DNA of 34,067 nt, taken from SSSZ01 sp035345935. Lineage in GTDB: Bacteria > Pseudomonadota > Gammaproteobacteria > Burkholderiales > Rhodocyclaceae. The position numbers and the translations under genes are program-made. Below are positions 1 through 7,971 of the stretch, piece by piece; the stretch's first letter is position 1; each line of letters opens with the position of its first letter. The stretch covers positions 1-34,067 of the forward strand of contig DAORDK010000026.1 in assembly GCA_035345935.1 (NCBI GenBank), written 5' to 3'. The notes below the pieces were generated by a model. It worked only from the letters and a program-made list of their open reading frames with translations. It made no database searches and was not told the origin of the DNA.

Positions 1-54
1 CTGCACCTGCACCTGCACCTGCACCTGCACCTGCACCTGCACCTGCACCTGCAC
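1..54. repeat. Hexanucleotide tandem repeat (CTGCAC)x9
   Basis: Nine perfect copies of CTGCAC run from the first base of the window and probably extend beyond it. In the reading frame of the overlapping gene they encode alternating Ala-Pro. Because the unit is a multiple of three, slippage would change linker length without breaking the frame. Confidence 0.9.
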
Positions 55-575
55 CCGCAGCGGACGCCGCTTCGGAAAAGGCCCAGGCCCAGCCTCGTGC
101 CGACTCCACCGCCGAACCTCCCGCATTGGCTGCCCCACCGCCGCCCGCCGCTAACGTTTCCAAGAGCCCTCCCCGGAGCCAGTCCCAAGCTCGGATTGAG
201 CCCCGATCGCCGCCGGCGAAAGAAACGGTACAGCCGCTCCCGCCTCCTCCCGCAACCGCCGGAGCCGCCGTCCACGACGCGGCACCCCCGGCGCCAGTCG
301 TCGCCCCAAGGGCGCCGTCCGCCGCCGAAATCAGCGCGGAAGCACCTGCAGCTGCCCCGGCCGCCCCCGCCGCCGCCGCGATCCGGGCCGAGCGCAAAGT
401 CTTGCCCACTCCCGACCGGGAGGCTCGGCGGGATGCGGCAATACGAACTCCCGCCGAGTGGATCGAGGAAATCCGCGATCTGCGCCGCCGAGGCGCCGTG
501 GCGGAAGCGAACCGCCGCCTCGCGGATTTCCGCACGGCCTTTCCCGACTATCCGCTGCCCGACGACCTCCGCTGA
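3..575 (+). CDS. Ala/Pro-rich protein, C-terminal part (5' end outside window)
   Basis: The reading frame is open from the left edge and ends at TGA 573-575, so the start lies upstream. The first ~18 codons are an (Ala-Pro)n tract encoded by perfect hexamers. About 110 residues of low-complexity Ala/Pro/Arg/Glu sequence follow, probably a flexible linker. The last ~42 residues look like folded sequence: TPAEWIEEIRDLRRRG, then AEANRRLADF and PDYPLPDDLR. From memory, such short helical tails (W..I..LR..G...EA...L..F...PDYP) end membrane-bound anti-sigma-like proteins, often after a Pro-rich linker; that assignment is inference. The 140-base gap to the next gene contains a hairpin. No membrane segment is visible in the part present. 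Confidence 0.6.
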   Translation, partial: APAPAPAPAPAPAPAPAPAADAASEKAQAQPRADSTAEPPALAAPPPPAANVSKSPPRSQSQARIEPRSPPAKETVQPLPPPPATAGAAVHDAAPPAPVVAPRAPSAAEISAEAPAAAPAAPAAAAIRAERKVLPTPDREARRDAAIRTPAEWIEEIRDLRRRGAVAEANRRLADFRTAFPDYPLPDDLR

Positions 576-606
576 AGGAGCCTAGCCCACGCTCACCTCC
601 CGTCAT

Positions 607-652
607 CCTGGCTGGCGGTCGATTCGAGAAGGCGAATCGGTGGCGGGCCAGG
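607..652 (+). terminator. Two-tier hairpin, possible terminator
   Basis: An outer stem CCTGGC (607-612) / GCCAGG (647-652) encloses an inner stem CGATTCG (620-626) / CGAATCG (633-639) with a 6-base loop. It lies between the Ala/Pro-rich gene and the next gene. There is no T-tract after it, so it may be a weak or Rho-assisted terminator, or only a transcript structure. Confidence 0.35.
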
Positions 653-715
653 CCTTAACCCCATTTCGGAATTTCCGGCGTTTACCCGATCACCTCAACC
701 TGACCGGAGAATTCC

Positions 716-1486
716 ATGAAAGTCCTGCTCGCTCTACTGGCCTGCGCCGCCACCCTCGCCTCTTCCGCTCACGCGGGCTCCCTCGTCGATGTCCAGGTCA
801 CCGACCGCAGTACGGGGCAGGTCCTGGAAACCTACCGCCACCAGGGCCGGCTCTACGTGGTGGGAACCCCGGGCAGCCGCTACGCGGTGAATCTCATCAA
901 CAAGACGGGAAATCGGGTGCTGACCGTCCTCTCGGTGGACGGCGTCAATGCCGTGAGCGGTGAAACGGCCGCGGCCAGCCAGTCCGGCTACGTCCTCGGC
1001 CCCGGCCAGACTGCGGGCATCTCCGGCTGGCGCAAGAGCCAAGACGAGGTCGCCGCCTTCTACTTCACTTCGGTGGCCGACAGCTATGCCGGCCGCACCG
1101 ACCGGCCGCGCAACGTGGGCGTCATCGGCGTCGCCGTCTTCCGCGAGTCGGAACCGCCCCGCCCTGCACCGTTGCCGGCCCCAATGACCTCCCGCGACAG
1201 CGCCGAAGCCGACGCCGGCCCGCTCGCCAGCAGCGCACGCGGCGAAGCCAAGGCCGCCCAGGAGCAGGCCGCCGAAAGCCGCCTGGGCACCGGCCACGGC
1301 GAACGCATCGCGGCCCGTAGCGAATTCACCGAATTCCGTCGCGCGACCGAGCGGCCGGCGGAAATCCTCGCCCTCTACTACGACAGCCGGACCAACCTGA
1401 TCGCAAGAGGCATCATTCCGGCGCCCTCACCCTACGGGCGCCCCAACCCCTTCCCCGGCGGATTCGTTCCCGACCCCAAGGGCTGA
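716..1486 (+). CDS. Exported protein of unknown function (256 aa)
   Basis: The start ATG follows a GGAGA ribosome binding site (705-709, 6-base spacer). Residues 1-20 form a typical Sec signal peptide (MKVLLALLACAATLASSAHA) with an A-x-A cleavage site before GSLVDV. The mature protein begins with a compact ~130-residue region: VQVTDRSTG, GRLYVVGTPGSRYAVNL, SVDGVNAVSGETAA, GWRKSQDEVAAFYF and NVGVIGVAVFRE. A Pro/Ala-rich spacer follows, then a C-terminal stretch with ARSEFTEFRRATERP and LYYDSRTNLIARG. I recognise it as a conserved periplasmic hypothetical but know of no tested function. It follows the Ala/Pro-rich gene in the same direction, so the two may share a pathway such as envelope stress; this is inference. 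Confidence 0.85.
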   Translation: MKVLLALLACAATLASSAHAGSLVDVQVTDRSTGQVLETYRHQGRLYVVGTPGSRYAVNLINKTGNRVLTVLSVDGVNAVSGETAAASQSGYVLGPGQTAGISGWRKSQDEVAAFYFTSVADSYAGRTDRPRNVGVIGVAVFRESEPPRPAPLPAPMTSRDSAEADAGPLASSARGEAKAAQEQAAESRLGTGHGERIAARSEFTEFRRATERPAEILALYYDSRTNLIARGIIPAPSPYGRPNPFPGGFVPDPKG

Positions 1487-1527
1487 GACCCGGGTCCTGC
1501 CGGGGCCGGAAAGTGCCGGCAACCGCG

Positions 1528-1533
1528 TATAAT
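1528..1533 (+). promoter_or_regulatory. Probable -10 box of leuS
   Basis: A perfect TATAAT lies 35 bases before the leuS start. No good -35 match is seen at the usual spacing (1505-1510 reads GCCGGA). The downstream bases TTGCGG resemble those after the dusB -10 box (TAAAATTAGCGG). Confidence 0.55.
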
Positions 1534-1568
1534 TTGCGGTTTTTCCAGAGACTTTTCCGCCCCCGGCC

Positions 1569-4181
1569 ATGCAGGACAAATACCAACCGGCAGCCATCGA
1601 GCGCGCCGCCCAGGAGCACTGGGTCAAGACCGCCGCCGCCCGCGCAGTCGAAGACACCACCCGCCCCAAGTACTACTGTCTCTCCATGTTCCCCTACCCG
1701 TCGGGGAAACTGCACATGGGCCATGTGCGCAACTACACCATCGGCGACGTCCTCTCCCGCTTCCACACCATGCTGGGCTACAACGTCCTGCAGCCCATGG
1801 GCTGGGACGCCTTCGGCATGCCCGCCGAGAACGCCGCCCTCGCCAACAACGTGCCGCCGGCCGGGTGGACCTATTCCAACATCGACTACATGAGAAAGCA
1901 GCTCCAGTCCCTCGGCTTCGCCATCGACTGGGAGCGCGAGCTGGCCACCTGCACGCCCCAGTACTACCGCTGGGAGCAGTGGTTGTTCACCCGCCTCTAC
2001 GACAAGGGCCTGGTGTACAAGAAGCTGGGCACGGTGAACTGGGATCCGGTGGACCATACCGTGCTGGCCAATGAACAGGTCATCGACGGCCGCGGCTGGC
2101 GTTCCGGCGCCCTCGTCGAGAAGCGCGAGATCCCCATGTATTACATGAAGATCACCGCTTACGCCGAGGAACTGCTCGCCGAACTGGACAAGCTGCCGGG
2201 CTGGCCGGAGCAGGTCCGCCTGATGCAGAAGAACTGGATCGGCAAGAGCATTGGCGTGCGCTTCGCCTTTCCCTATACCCTGGACGGCAAGCAGGACCAG
2301 CTGTGGGTGTTCACCACCCGCGCCGACACCATCATGGGCGTCACCTTCTGCGCCGTCGCCGCCGAGCATCCCCTGGCCACCCGCGCCGCCCAGGACAACC
2401 CCGAACTCGCCGCCTTCATCGAGGAATGCAAGCAGGGCGGCGTCGCCGAGGCCGACCTGGCGACCATGGAAAAGAAGGGCATGCCCACCGGCATCTTCGT
2501 CGACCATCCCCTCACCGGCGACCAGGTCGAGGTCTGGGTCGGCAACTACGTGCTGATGGGCTACGGCGAGGGCGCCGTCATGGCCGTGCCGGCCCACGAC
2601 GAGCGGGATTTCGCCTTCGCCAAGAAGTACGGACTGGCCATCAAGCAGGTCATTGCCGCCGCAGGCGAGGCCTTCAGCCTCGACGGCTGGCAGGAGTGGT
2701 ACGGGGACAAAACCAAGGGCGCCTGCGTCAATTCCGGCAAGTACGACGGCCTGGCCTATGACGCCGCAATCGACGCCATCGCCGCCGACCTCGCTGCCAG
2801 GGGCCTGGGCGAGAAGAAGGTCCAGTTCCGCCTGCGCGACTGGGGCATTTCCCGCCAGCGCTACTGGGGCTGCCCGATCCCCATCATCCATTGCCCGACC
2901 TGCGGCGACGTGCCGGTGCCCGACGACCAGTTGCCCGTGGTGCTGCCGGAGAACGTCGAGATCACCGGCGCCGGCTCGCCCCTGGCCCGCATGCCCGAGT
3001 TCTACGAGACGACCTGCCCGCAGTGCGGCGGCAAGGCCAAGCGCGAAACCGACACCATGGACACCTTCGTCGAGTCGTCGTGGTATTTCCTGCGTTATGC
3101 CTGCCCGGACAACGCCACGGCCATGGTAGACGAGCGCGTCGCCTACTGGTGCAAGGGCGGCATCGACCAGTACATCGGCGGCATCGAGCACGCCATCCTG
3201 CACCTGCTGTATGCGCGCTTCTTCACCAAGCTGATGCGCGACGTCGGGCTGATCGGCGATCTGGGCGAGCCCTTCGCCAACCTGCTGACCCAGGGCATGG
3301 TCGTCGCCCCCACCTTCTACCGCGAACTCGACGGCGGCAAGAAACAGTGGATCAACCCGGCCGACGTCGATGTCGTCACCGACGAGCGCGGTCGCCCCAC
3401 CGGCGCCACGCTACGCGCCGACGGCCAGCCGGTGGTCATCGGCGGCACCGAGAAGATGTCCAAGTCGAAGAACAACGGCGTCGACCCGCAGGCCCTCATC
3501 GACCAGTACGGCGCCGACACGGCGCGGCTCTTCATCATGTTCGCCTCGCCCCCCGACCAGTCCCTGGAATGGTCCGACGCCGGCGTCGAGGGCGCCTTCC
3601 GCTTCCTGCGCCGCCTGTGGAAGACCGTCTACGACCACGTCCAGGCCGGCCTCGTCGCCGCCTGCACCGGCAACGACGGCCTGAGCTCCGCCCAGGCCGA
3701 CCTGCGCCGCAAGCTGCACCAGACCCTGGGCAAGGTCGCCGACGACTACGGCCGGCGCAAGCAGTTCAACACCGCCATCGCCGCCGTCATGGAGCTGCTC
3801 AACGCCTACGACAAGTGCGACCTGGCGGATGCCTCCGGCCGGGCCCTGGCCCAGGAGGTGCTGGAGAGCGCCGTCCTCATGCTCTTCCCCATCGTCCCGC
3901 ACATCGGCCAGGCCCTTTATGCCGAGCTGAAGCCGGGCCAGGATGCCGGCAAGCAGGCCTTCCCCAAGGCCGACCCGGCCGCTCTGGTGCAGAGTGAAAT
4001 CGAACTGGTGGTTCAGGTGAACGGCAAGCATCGCGGTTCCATCCGCGTTGCCGCCGATGCCGACAAAGCCGCCATCGAAGCCGCAGCCCTGGCTTCCGAA
4101 GGGGCGGTCAAGTTCATGGAAGGCAAACCGGCCAAGAAGGTGGTGGTAGTGCCGGGCCGCCTGGTGAATATCGTCGTCTGA
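1569..4181 (+). CDS. leuS: Leucyl-tRNA synthetase
   Basis: Cytoplasmic class I aminoacyl-tRNA synthetase that charges tRNA-Leu with leucine using ATP. At 870 aa it has the usual bacterial LeuRS length. The HIGH signature appears as HMGH (residues 49-52, after FPYPSGKL). The KMSKS loop is at 629-633, followed by KNNGVDP. Between them are the CP1 editing domain (VFTTRADTIMG; GYGEGAVMAVPAHDERDF) and a zinc-ribbon-like insertion with CPTCG and CPQCGGKA. The C-terminal anticodon-binding and VQVNGKHRG region is intact. There is no clear Shine-Dalgarno before the ATG, but the protein begins with the conserved MQDKYQP. lptE follows after 10 bases, so leuS, lptE and holA are probably one operon. Confidence 0.98.
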   Translation: MQDKYQPAAIERAAQEHWVKTAAARAVEDTTRPKYYCLSMFPYPSGKLHMGHVRNYTIGDVLSRFHTMLGYNVLQPMGWDAFGMPAENAALANNVPPAGWTYSNIDYMRKQLQSLGFAIDWERELATCTPQYYRWEQWLFTRLYDKGLVYKKLGTVNWDPVDHTVLANEQVIDGRGWRSGALVEKREIPMYYMKITAYAEELLAELDKLPGWPEQVRLMQKNWIGKSIGVRFAFPYTLDGKQDQLWVFTTRADTIMGVTFCAVAAEHPLATRAAQDNPELAAFIEECKQGGVAEADLATMEKKGMPTGIFVDHPLTGDQVEVWVGNYVLMGYGEGAVMAVPAHDERDFAFAKKYGLAIKQVIAAAGEAFSLDGWQEWYGDKTKGACVNSGKYDGLAYDAAIDAIAADLAARGLGEKKVQFRLRDWGISRQRYWGCPIPIIHCPTCGDVPVPDDQLPVVLPENVEITGAGSPLARMPEFYETTCPQCGGKAKRETDTMDTFVESSWYFLRYACPDNATAMVDERVAYWCKGGIDQYIGGIEHAILHLLYARFFTKLMRDVGLIGDLGEPFANLLTQGMVVAPTFYRELDGGKKQWINPADVDVVTDERGRPTGATLRADGQPVVIGGTEKMSKSKNNGVDPQALIDQYGADTARLFIMFASPPDQSLEWSDAGVEGAFRFLRRLWKTVYDHVQAGLVAACTGNDGLSSAQADLRRKLHQTLGKVADDYGRRKQFNTAIAAVMELLNAYDKCDLADASGRALAQEVLESAVLMLFPIVPHIGQALYAELKPGQDAGKQAFPKADPAALVQSEIELVVQVNGKHRGSIRVAADADKAAIEAAALASEGAVKFMEGKPAKKVVVVPGRLVNIVV

Positions 4182-4191
4182 GGGCACTACG

Positions 4192-4701
4192 ATGAAGCGC
4201 TTCCTGATTGCCGTCCTCACCCTTGTGCTCGTTGCCGGCTGCGGGTTCCAACTGCGCGGTTCGGCGGGAGCGAGCTTGCCCTACAAGTCGCTCTACATCG
4301 CCCTGCCCGAAAATTCTGAAATAGGCCTCTGGCTGGCGCGTTACATCAAGTCTTCGGGAAGCACCCAGCTGAAGGCCAATCCCAAGGATGCCGAGGCCAT
4401 CTTGCAGCAATTGCTGGACAATCGGAGCAAGAGCATCCTTAGCCTGAATGCTCAGGGTGCGGTCCGGGAGTACCGCCTGGAGGCCAAATTCGCCTTCCGG
4501 GTCATCGATCCGACCGGAAAGGTTCTGGTTGCGCCGAGCGAAATCAACCTGACCCGGGACCTGACTTATAACGCTTCGGCGGTCCTGGCCAAGGACCAGG
4601 AAGAAACCTTGCTCTGGCGGGACATCAACATGGATCTCGCCAATCAGATTCTGCGCCAGTTGGCGATCGCCAAACCTGGCGTCGGTGTCGCGGAAGACTG
4701 A
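4192..4701 (+). CDS. lptE: LPS-assembly lipoprotein LptE
   Basis: Outer-membrane lipoprotein that plugs and assembles the LptD translocon delivering lipopolysaccharide to the cell surface. It carries a lipoprotein signal peptide, MKRFLIAVLTLVLVAGC, with a lipobox (L-V-A-G-C) and Cys17 as the lipidated residue. The mature protein opens with the family hallmark GFQLRGS. At 169 aa it has normal LptE length, and the middle shows the expected beta-strand/helix pattern (VREYRLEAKFAFRVID). Position between leuS and holA is the classical proteobacterial arrangement. Its TGA overlaps the holA ATG by one base (TGATG), which suggests translational coupling. Confidence 0.95.
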   Translation: MKRFLIAVLTLVLVAGCGFQLRGSAGASLPYKSLYIALPENSEIGLWLARYIKSSGSTQLKANPKDAEAILQQLLDNRSKSILSLNAQGAVREYRLEAKFAFRVIDPTGKVLVAPSEINLTRDLTYNASAVLAKDQEETLLWRDINMDLANQILRQLAIAKPGVGVAED

Positions 4702-5726
4702 TGCTGCTCAAGGGCGATCAACTCGCGGCGCACCTCGAGCGCGACCTACGCCCGCTCTATGTCGTCCATGGCGACGAGCCGCTCCTGATTCTGGAAGCCG
4801 CCGACGCGATCCGGACCCGGGCCCGGCAACAGGGCTATTCGGAGCGCGAAGTCCTCACCGCCCTGCCCGGCTTCGACTGGGGCCAACTGCTCGCTTCCGG
4901 TGCCAATCTCTCGCTTTTCGGAGACCGCAAGCTCATCGAGCTGCGCATTCCTTCCGGGAAACCGGGTCGCGATGGAGGTGCCGCCCTCCAGGCATGGGCG
5001 GGCCAGTCCTCGCCGGACACCCTCTTGCTCGTCTCGCTCCCCGAACTCGACTGGAAGGAAGAAAAGTCCGCCTGGTTCACCGCCCTCGCCCAGGCCGGCG
5101 TGGTGGTCAAGCTGACCTCCCCGCCGCTTTCCGAGCTTCCCGGCTGGATCGCCGGCCGACTGCGCCGCCAGCAGCAGCGCGCCGACCCCGAGGCCCTCAA
5201 TTTCATCGCCGAACGGGTCGAAGGTAACCTGCTTGCCGCCCATCAGGAGATTCTCAAGCTCGCCCTCCTTTACCCGGCGGGTGTCTTGAGCCTAGAACAG
5301 ATTCGCGACGCGGTGCTCAACGTCGCCCGCTTCAATCTGGAAAGCCTCAGAGAAGCACTGCTGGCGGGCGATGTGGCGCGCCTGTCGCGCAGCCTGGACG
5401 GTCTCTGCCACGAAGGCGAAGCGCCCCCCTTGGTGCTGTGGGCGATGACCGAGGAGATTCGCACCCTGTCGACCATCCGTGCCGGTCTAGATCAGGGTCA
5501 GGCCTTGGACCGGCTACTCAAGGACGCCCGCGTCTGGGGTCCTCGCCAGAGCCTGGTGAAGCGGGCGCTGCAACGTCTGTCGCGAGCGCAACTCGACGCG
5601 GCACTGGAACGGGCTGCGTGCGCCGACCGCCTGTCAAAGGGCATCGGGCAAGGCAATGTGTGGGAAGAATTCTTACGACTGGGGCTCGCTCTGGTCGTGC
5701 CGGAAAGCGCAGCGTGCCGGACTTGA
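4701..5726 (+). CDS. holA: DNA polymerase III subunit delta
   Basis: Clamp-loader subunit that opens the beta sliding clamp during loading at primer-template junctions. The 341-aa length is normal. The N-terminal part has family features: YVVHGDEPLLILEAADAIR near residue 18, then NLSLFGDRKLIELRIPSG. The middle (FIAERVEGNLLAAHQEILKL) and the C-terminal collar region (VWGPRQSLVKRALQRLS, ADRLSKGIGQGNVWEEFLRL) are also typical. It is the last gene of the leuS-lptE-holA run and is followed by a convergent small gene. A short GC hairpin (GGCGC GGA GCGCC, 5755-5767) lies between them, but I see no strong terminator. Confidence 0.96.
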   Translation: MLLKGDQLAAHLERDLRPLYVVHGDEPLLILEAADAIRTRARQQGYSEREVLTALPGFDWGQLLASGANLSLFGDRKLIELRIPSGKPGRDGGAALQAWAGQSSPDTLLLVSLPELDWKEEKSAWFTALAQAGVVVKLTSPPLSELPGWIAGRLRRQQQRADPEALNFIAERVEGNLLAAHQEILKLALLYPAGVLSLEQIRDAVLNVARFNLESLREALLAGDVARLSRSLDGLCHEGEAPPLVLWAMTEEIRTLSTIRAGLDQGQALDRLLKDARVWGPRQSLVKRALQRLSRAQLDAALERAACADRLSKGIGQGNVWEEFLRLGLALVVPESAACRT

Positions 5727-5786
5727 AGCCGCCGCCCCCTGCTCCAGCGGCCTAGGCGCGGAGCGCCGGGGTCGGGGCCAAGGAAA

Positions 5787-6023
5787 TCAGGCCACCTTGC
5801 CCTGGGCCGCAGAATCCGGCTCCAGATCTTCCCAAATGCAGCCGCATTCCTTACGAATATCGTGAAGACCGTGCTTGATCTTCTCCTGGACGAGGCACTC
5901 GCCCAAACACTCCCGGTCCACCACCACGACCTTCATGTCCCCATCGACACGGCGCTCGCCGTCCCAATAGCTGCACGTGGCGCAGACCTTGACTTCCGCA
6001 GGCAGGATCAGCTTGTCCACCAT
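5787..6023 (-). CDS. Small cysteine-rich protein of unknown function (78 aa)
   Basis: The start ATG is preceded by GAGGG on the minus strand. The protein carries six cysteines in pairs: CATC near residue 14, CLGEC near 40 and CGC near 61, the last followed by WEDLEP. This spacing suggests a zinc- or iron-sulfur-binding fold, although no known ligand signature matches exactly. There is no signal peptide or membrane segment, so it is probably cytoplasmic. It is convergent with holA and divergent from proA. I recognise it only as a conserved hypothetical; metal binding is inference. Confidence 0.75.
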   Translation of the reverse strand: MVDKLILPAEVKVCATCSYWDGERRVDGDMKVVVVDRECLGECLVQEKIKHGLHDIRKECGCIWEDLEPDSAAQGKVA

Positions 6024-6102
6024 TTCGCCCTCTCCGGATCACCCTGTTTTCATTGCGGGTAAGAGTTAACCACGATGGAGAAGTTCCCTCCGATTGGGTC
6101 GC

Positions 6103-6108
6103 TATAAT
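6103..6108 (+). promoter_or_regulatory. Probable -10 box of proA
   Basis: A perfect TATAAT sits 29 bases before the chosen proA ATG. A -35 element is not obvious at 17-18 bases upstream. The divergent Cys-rich gene starts at 6023, so the promoters of both lie in 6024-6137. Confidence 0.5.
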
Positions 6109-6137
6109 TGTCGACCATCTCCTTAGCCTCGACTTTC

Positions 6138-7394
6138 ATGGATATCAAGGAATACATGCAGACCCTGGGCCGCCAGGCCCGCGCCGCCTCCCGCCGCATG
6201 GCGATGGCCAGCACCGCGGAAAAGAATGCCGCCCTGGTCGCCATCGCTGCCGCCATCCGCCGCGAAAAGGTCGCCCTGGTCGCCGCCAATCAGGAAGACC
6301 TGGCGGCTGCCCGCGCCGCCGGCCTGGAGTGCGCCCTGATCGACCGCCTGACCCTCTCCGAAAAGGGCGTCGAGGCCATGGCCGAAGGGGTCGAACAGGT
6401 AGCCAAGTTGCCTGACCCCATCGGCGAAGTGTCCGACATCAAGTACCGTCCCTCCGGCATCCAGGTCGGCAAGATGCGCGTGCCGCTGGGGGTCATCGGC
6501 ATCATCTACGAAGCCCGCCCCAACGTGACGGCGGACGCCGCAGCGCTTTGCCTGAAGTCGGGCAACGCCGCCATCCTGCGCGGCGGCTCGGAAGCCATCC
6601 GCTCCAACCGCGCCATCGCCGCCCTGGTCCAGGAGGGCCTCCAGGCTGCCGGACTGCCCGGAGAATGCGTACAGGTCGTCGACACCACCGATCGCGCCGC
6701 CGTCGGCGAGTTGATCACCCTGCGGGAATTCGTCGACGTCATCGTCCCCCGCGGCGGCAAGGGCCTCATCGCCCGCCTGCTGGCCGAATCCCGGGTCCCG
6801 ATGATCCAGCACCTGGACGGCAACTGCCACGTCTATCTGGACGAGGAAGCGGACCCCAACAAGGCCCTCAGGATTGTCGAGAATGCCAAGACCCAGCGCT
6901 ACGGCACCTGCAACACCGCCGAATCGCTGCTGGTGGATCGGGCGGTCGCAGCCATGCTGCTGCCCCCCATCGCCGCCATGCTGACCAGCAAGGGTGTCGA
7001 AATCCGCGGCTGCGCGGAGACCCAAGCCCTGGTGAAGAATGCCCGGCCGGCCACGGAAGAGGATTACTACGCCGAGTACCTGGCCCCGATCATCTCGGTG
7101 AAGGTGGTGGCCGGCATCGACGAAGCCATCGACCACATCAACCGGTACTCGTCCCACCACACCGACGCCATCGTCACCGACAACCATCCCAAGGCCATGC
7201 GTTTCCTGCGCGAGGTGGATTCGGCGTCGGTGATGATCAATGCCTCGACCCGCTTCGCCGACGGCTTCGAGTACGGCCTGGGGGCCGAGATCGGCATCTC
7301 CACCGACAAGATCCACGCCCGCGGCCCCGTGGGTCTGGAGGGCCTCACCAGCCAGAAGTGGGTGGTGCTGGGCGACGGGCATGTCCGCGGCTGA
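6138..7394 (+). CDS. proA: Gamma-glutamyl phosphate reductase
   Basis: Second step of proline synthesis: NADPH-dependent reduction of gamma-glutamyl phosphate to glutamate semialdehyde in the cytoplasm. The 418-aa length is standard. It has the aldehyde-dehydrogenase-like signature: PLGVIGIIYEARPNVTADAAALCLKSGNA, VPRGGKGL, and the catalytic-cysteine segment QRYGTCNTAESLL. It ends in GLGAEIGISTDKIHARGPVGLEGLTSQKW, typical of ProA. An earlier in-frame start at 6108 (TTG) would lie inside the -10 box, so the ATG at 6138 (MDIKEYMQ) is preferred. The 3' end overlaps the next gene by 14 bases. Confidence 0.97.
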   Translation: MDIKEYMQTLGRQARAASRRMAMASTAEKNAALVAIAAAIRREKVALVAANQEDLAAARAAGLECALIDRLTLSEKGVEAMAEGVEQVAKLPDPIGEVSDIKYRPSGIQVGKMRVPLGVIGIIYEARPNVTADAAALCLKSGNAAILRGGSEAIRSNRAIAALVQEGLQAAGLPGECVQVVDTTDRAAVGELITLREFVDVIVPRGGKGLIARLLAESRVPMIQHLDGNCHVYLDEEADPNKALRIVENAKTQRYGTCNTAESLLVDRAVAAMLLPPIAAMLTSKGVEIRGCAETQALVKNARPATEEDYYAEYLAPIISVKVVAGIDEAIDHINRYSSHHTDAIVTDNHPKAMRFLREVDSASVMINASTRFADGFEYGLGAEIGISTDKIHARGPVGLEGLTSQKWVVLGDGHVRG

Positions 7395-7971
7395 TTCTCG
7401 CTCGCCCGGGCGCCGATCCTTTGTCGACGGCGCTTGCCCTGCGAGCCGTACTGTCTGCGCGCCACCTTCGCGTCTCCCCGCCCAGGCTGGCGAGAATGAG
7501 GAATTTCAAGCCGTCGTCCCCGCCCCCGGCTTCTGCCTGGGGGTGCAGTGCGACGATGAGGAAATCACCGAGATCCACTTTCTCGAACCGCGCGCGGAAA
7601 TGCCACCCGCCAACCCGTTGGCCGCCGAAACGGTGCGCCAACTCAAAGCCTATCTGGCTGACCCGGCCTTCCTCTTCGGCCTGCCGCTACGCCCTTCCGG
7701 CACTGCTTTCCAGCGCCGGGTGTGGGAAGAGATCGCCGCCATTCCCTGCGGCAGCACCCGCAGCTATGGCGAAGTCGCCAAGGCGCTGAAGAATGCGCCC
7801 CGTGCCGTCGGCCAGGCCTGCGGCGCCAATCCCTTCCCCCTGGTGGTGCCCTGCCATCGGGTGATCGGCGCCCATGCGGGCCTGGGCGGCTTCGCCCGCC
7901 ACGGGGGAGGTTTCCTGCTCGACATCAAGCGTTGGCTCCTGGCTCATGAAGGCAGCCTCCCCGGCGCTTGA
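7381..7971 (+). CDS. ogt: Methylated-DNA--protein-cysteine methyltransferase (Ogt/MGMT family)
   Basis: DNA repair suicide enzyme that transfers alkyl groups from O6-alkylguanine (or O4-alkylthymine) to its own cysteine. The C-terminal half is diagnostic: GTAFQRRVWEEIAAIPCGSTRSYGEVA, then NPFPLVVPCHRVIGA with active-site Cys158 in PCHRV, then KRWLLAHE. It is 196 aa from the ATG at 7381, which is the last plausible in-frame start before the domain and overlaps proA by 14 bases. Residues 1-41 look unlike the family; recognisable sequence begins at FQAVVPAPGF (42). Either there is a non-conserved N-terminal extension or the start is unresolved. The 3' end overlaps xerD by 26 bases. Confidence 0.9.
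   Translation: MSAADSRSPGRRSFVDGACPASRTVCAPPSRLPAQAGENEEFQAVVPAPGFCLGVQCDDEEITEIHFLEPRAEMPPANPLAAETVRQLKAYLADPAFLFGLPLRPSGTAFQRRVWEEIAAIPCGSTRSYGEVAKALKNAPRAVGQACGANPFPLVVPCHRVIGAHAGLGGFARHGGGFLLDIKRWLLAHEGSLPGA

Noticed and set aside
1..54. Short tandem repeat considered as CRISPR
   Set aside because: Six-base units without spacers, inside a reading frame.
1413..3203. 596-codon open frame antisense to leuS
   Set aside because: Lies opposite a certain leuS; composition is a Val/Gly/Asp/His-rich antisense translation without any recognisable domain. Long antisense frames are expected in GC-rich DNA.
2891..3997. 368-codon Arg/Pro-rich frame inside leuS
   Set aside because: Alternate-frame shadow of leuS; the Arg-rich translation is typical of shifted GC-rich coding DNA.
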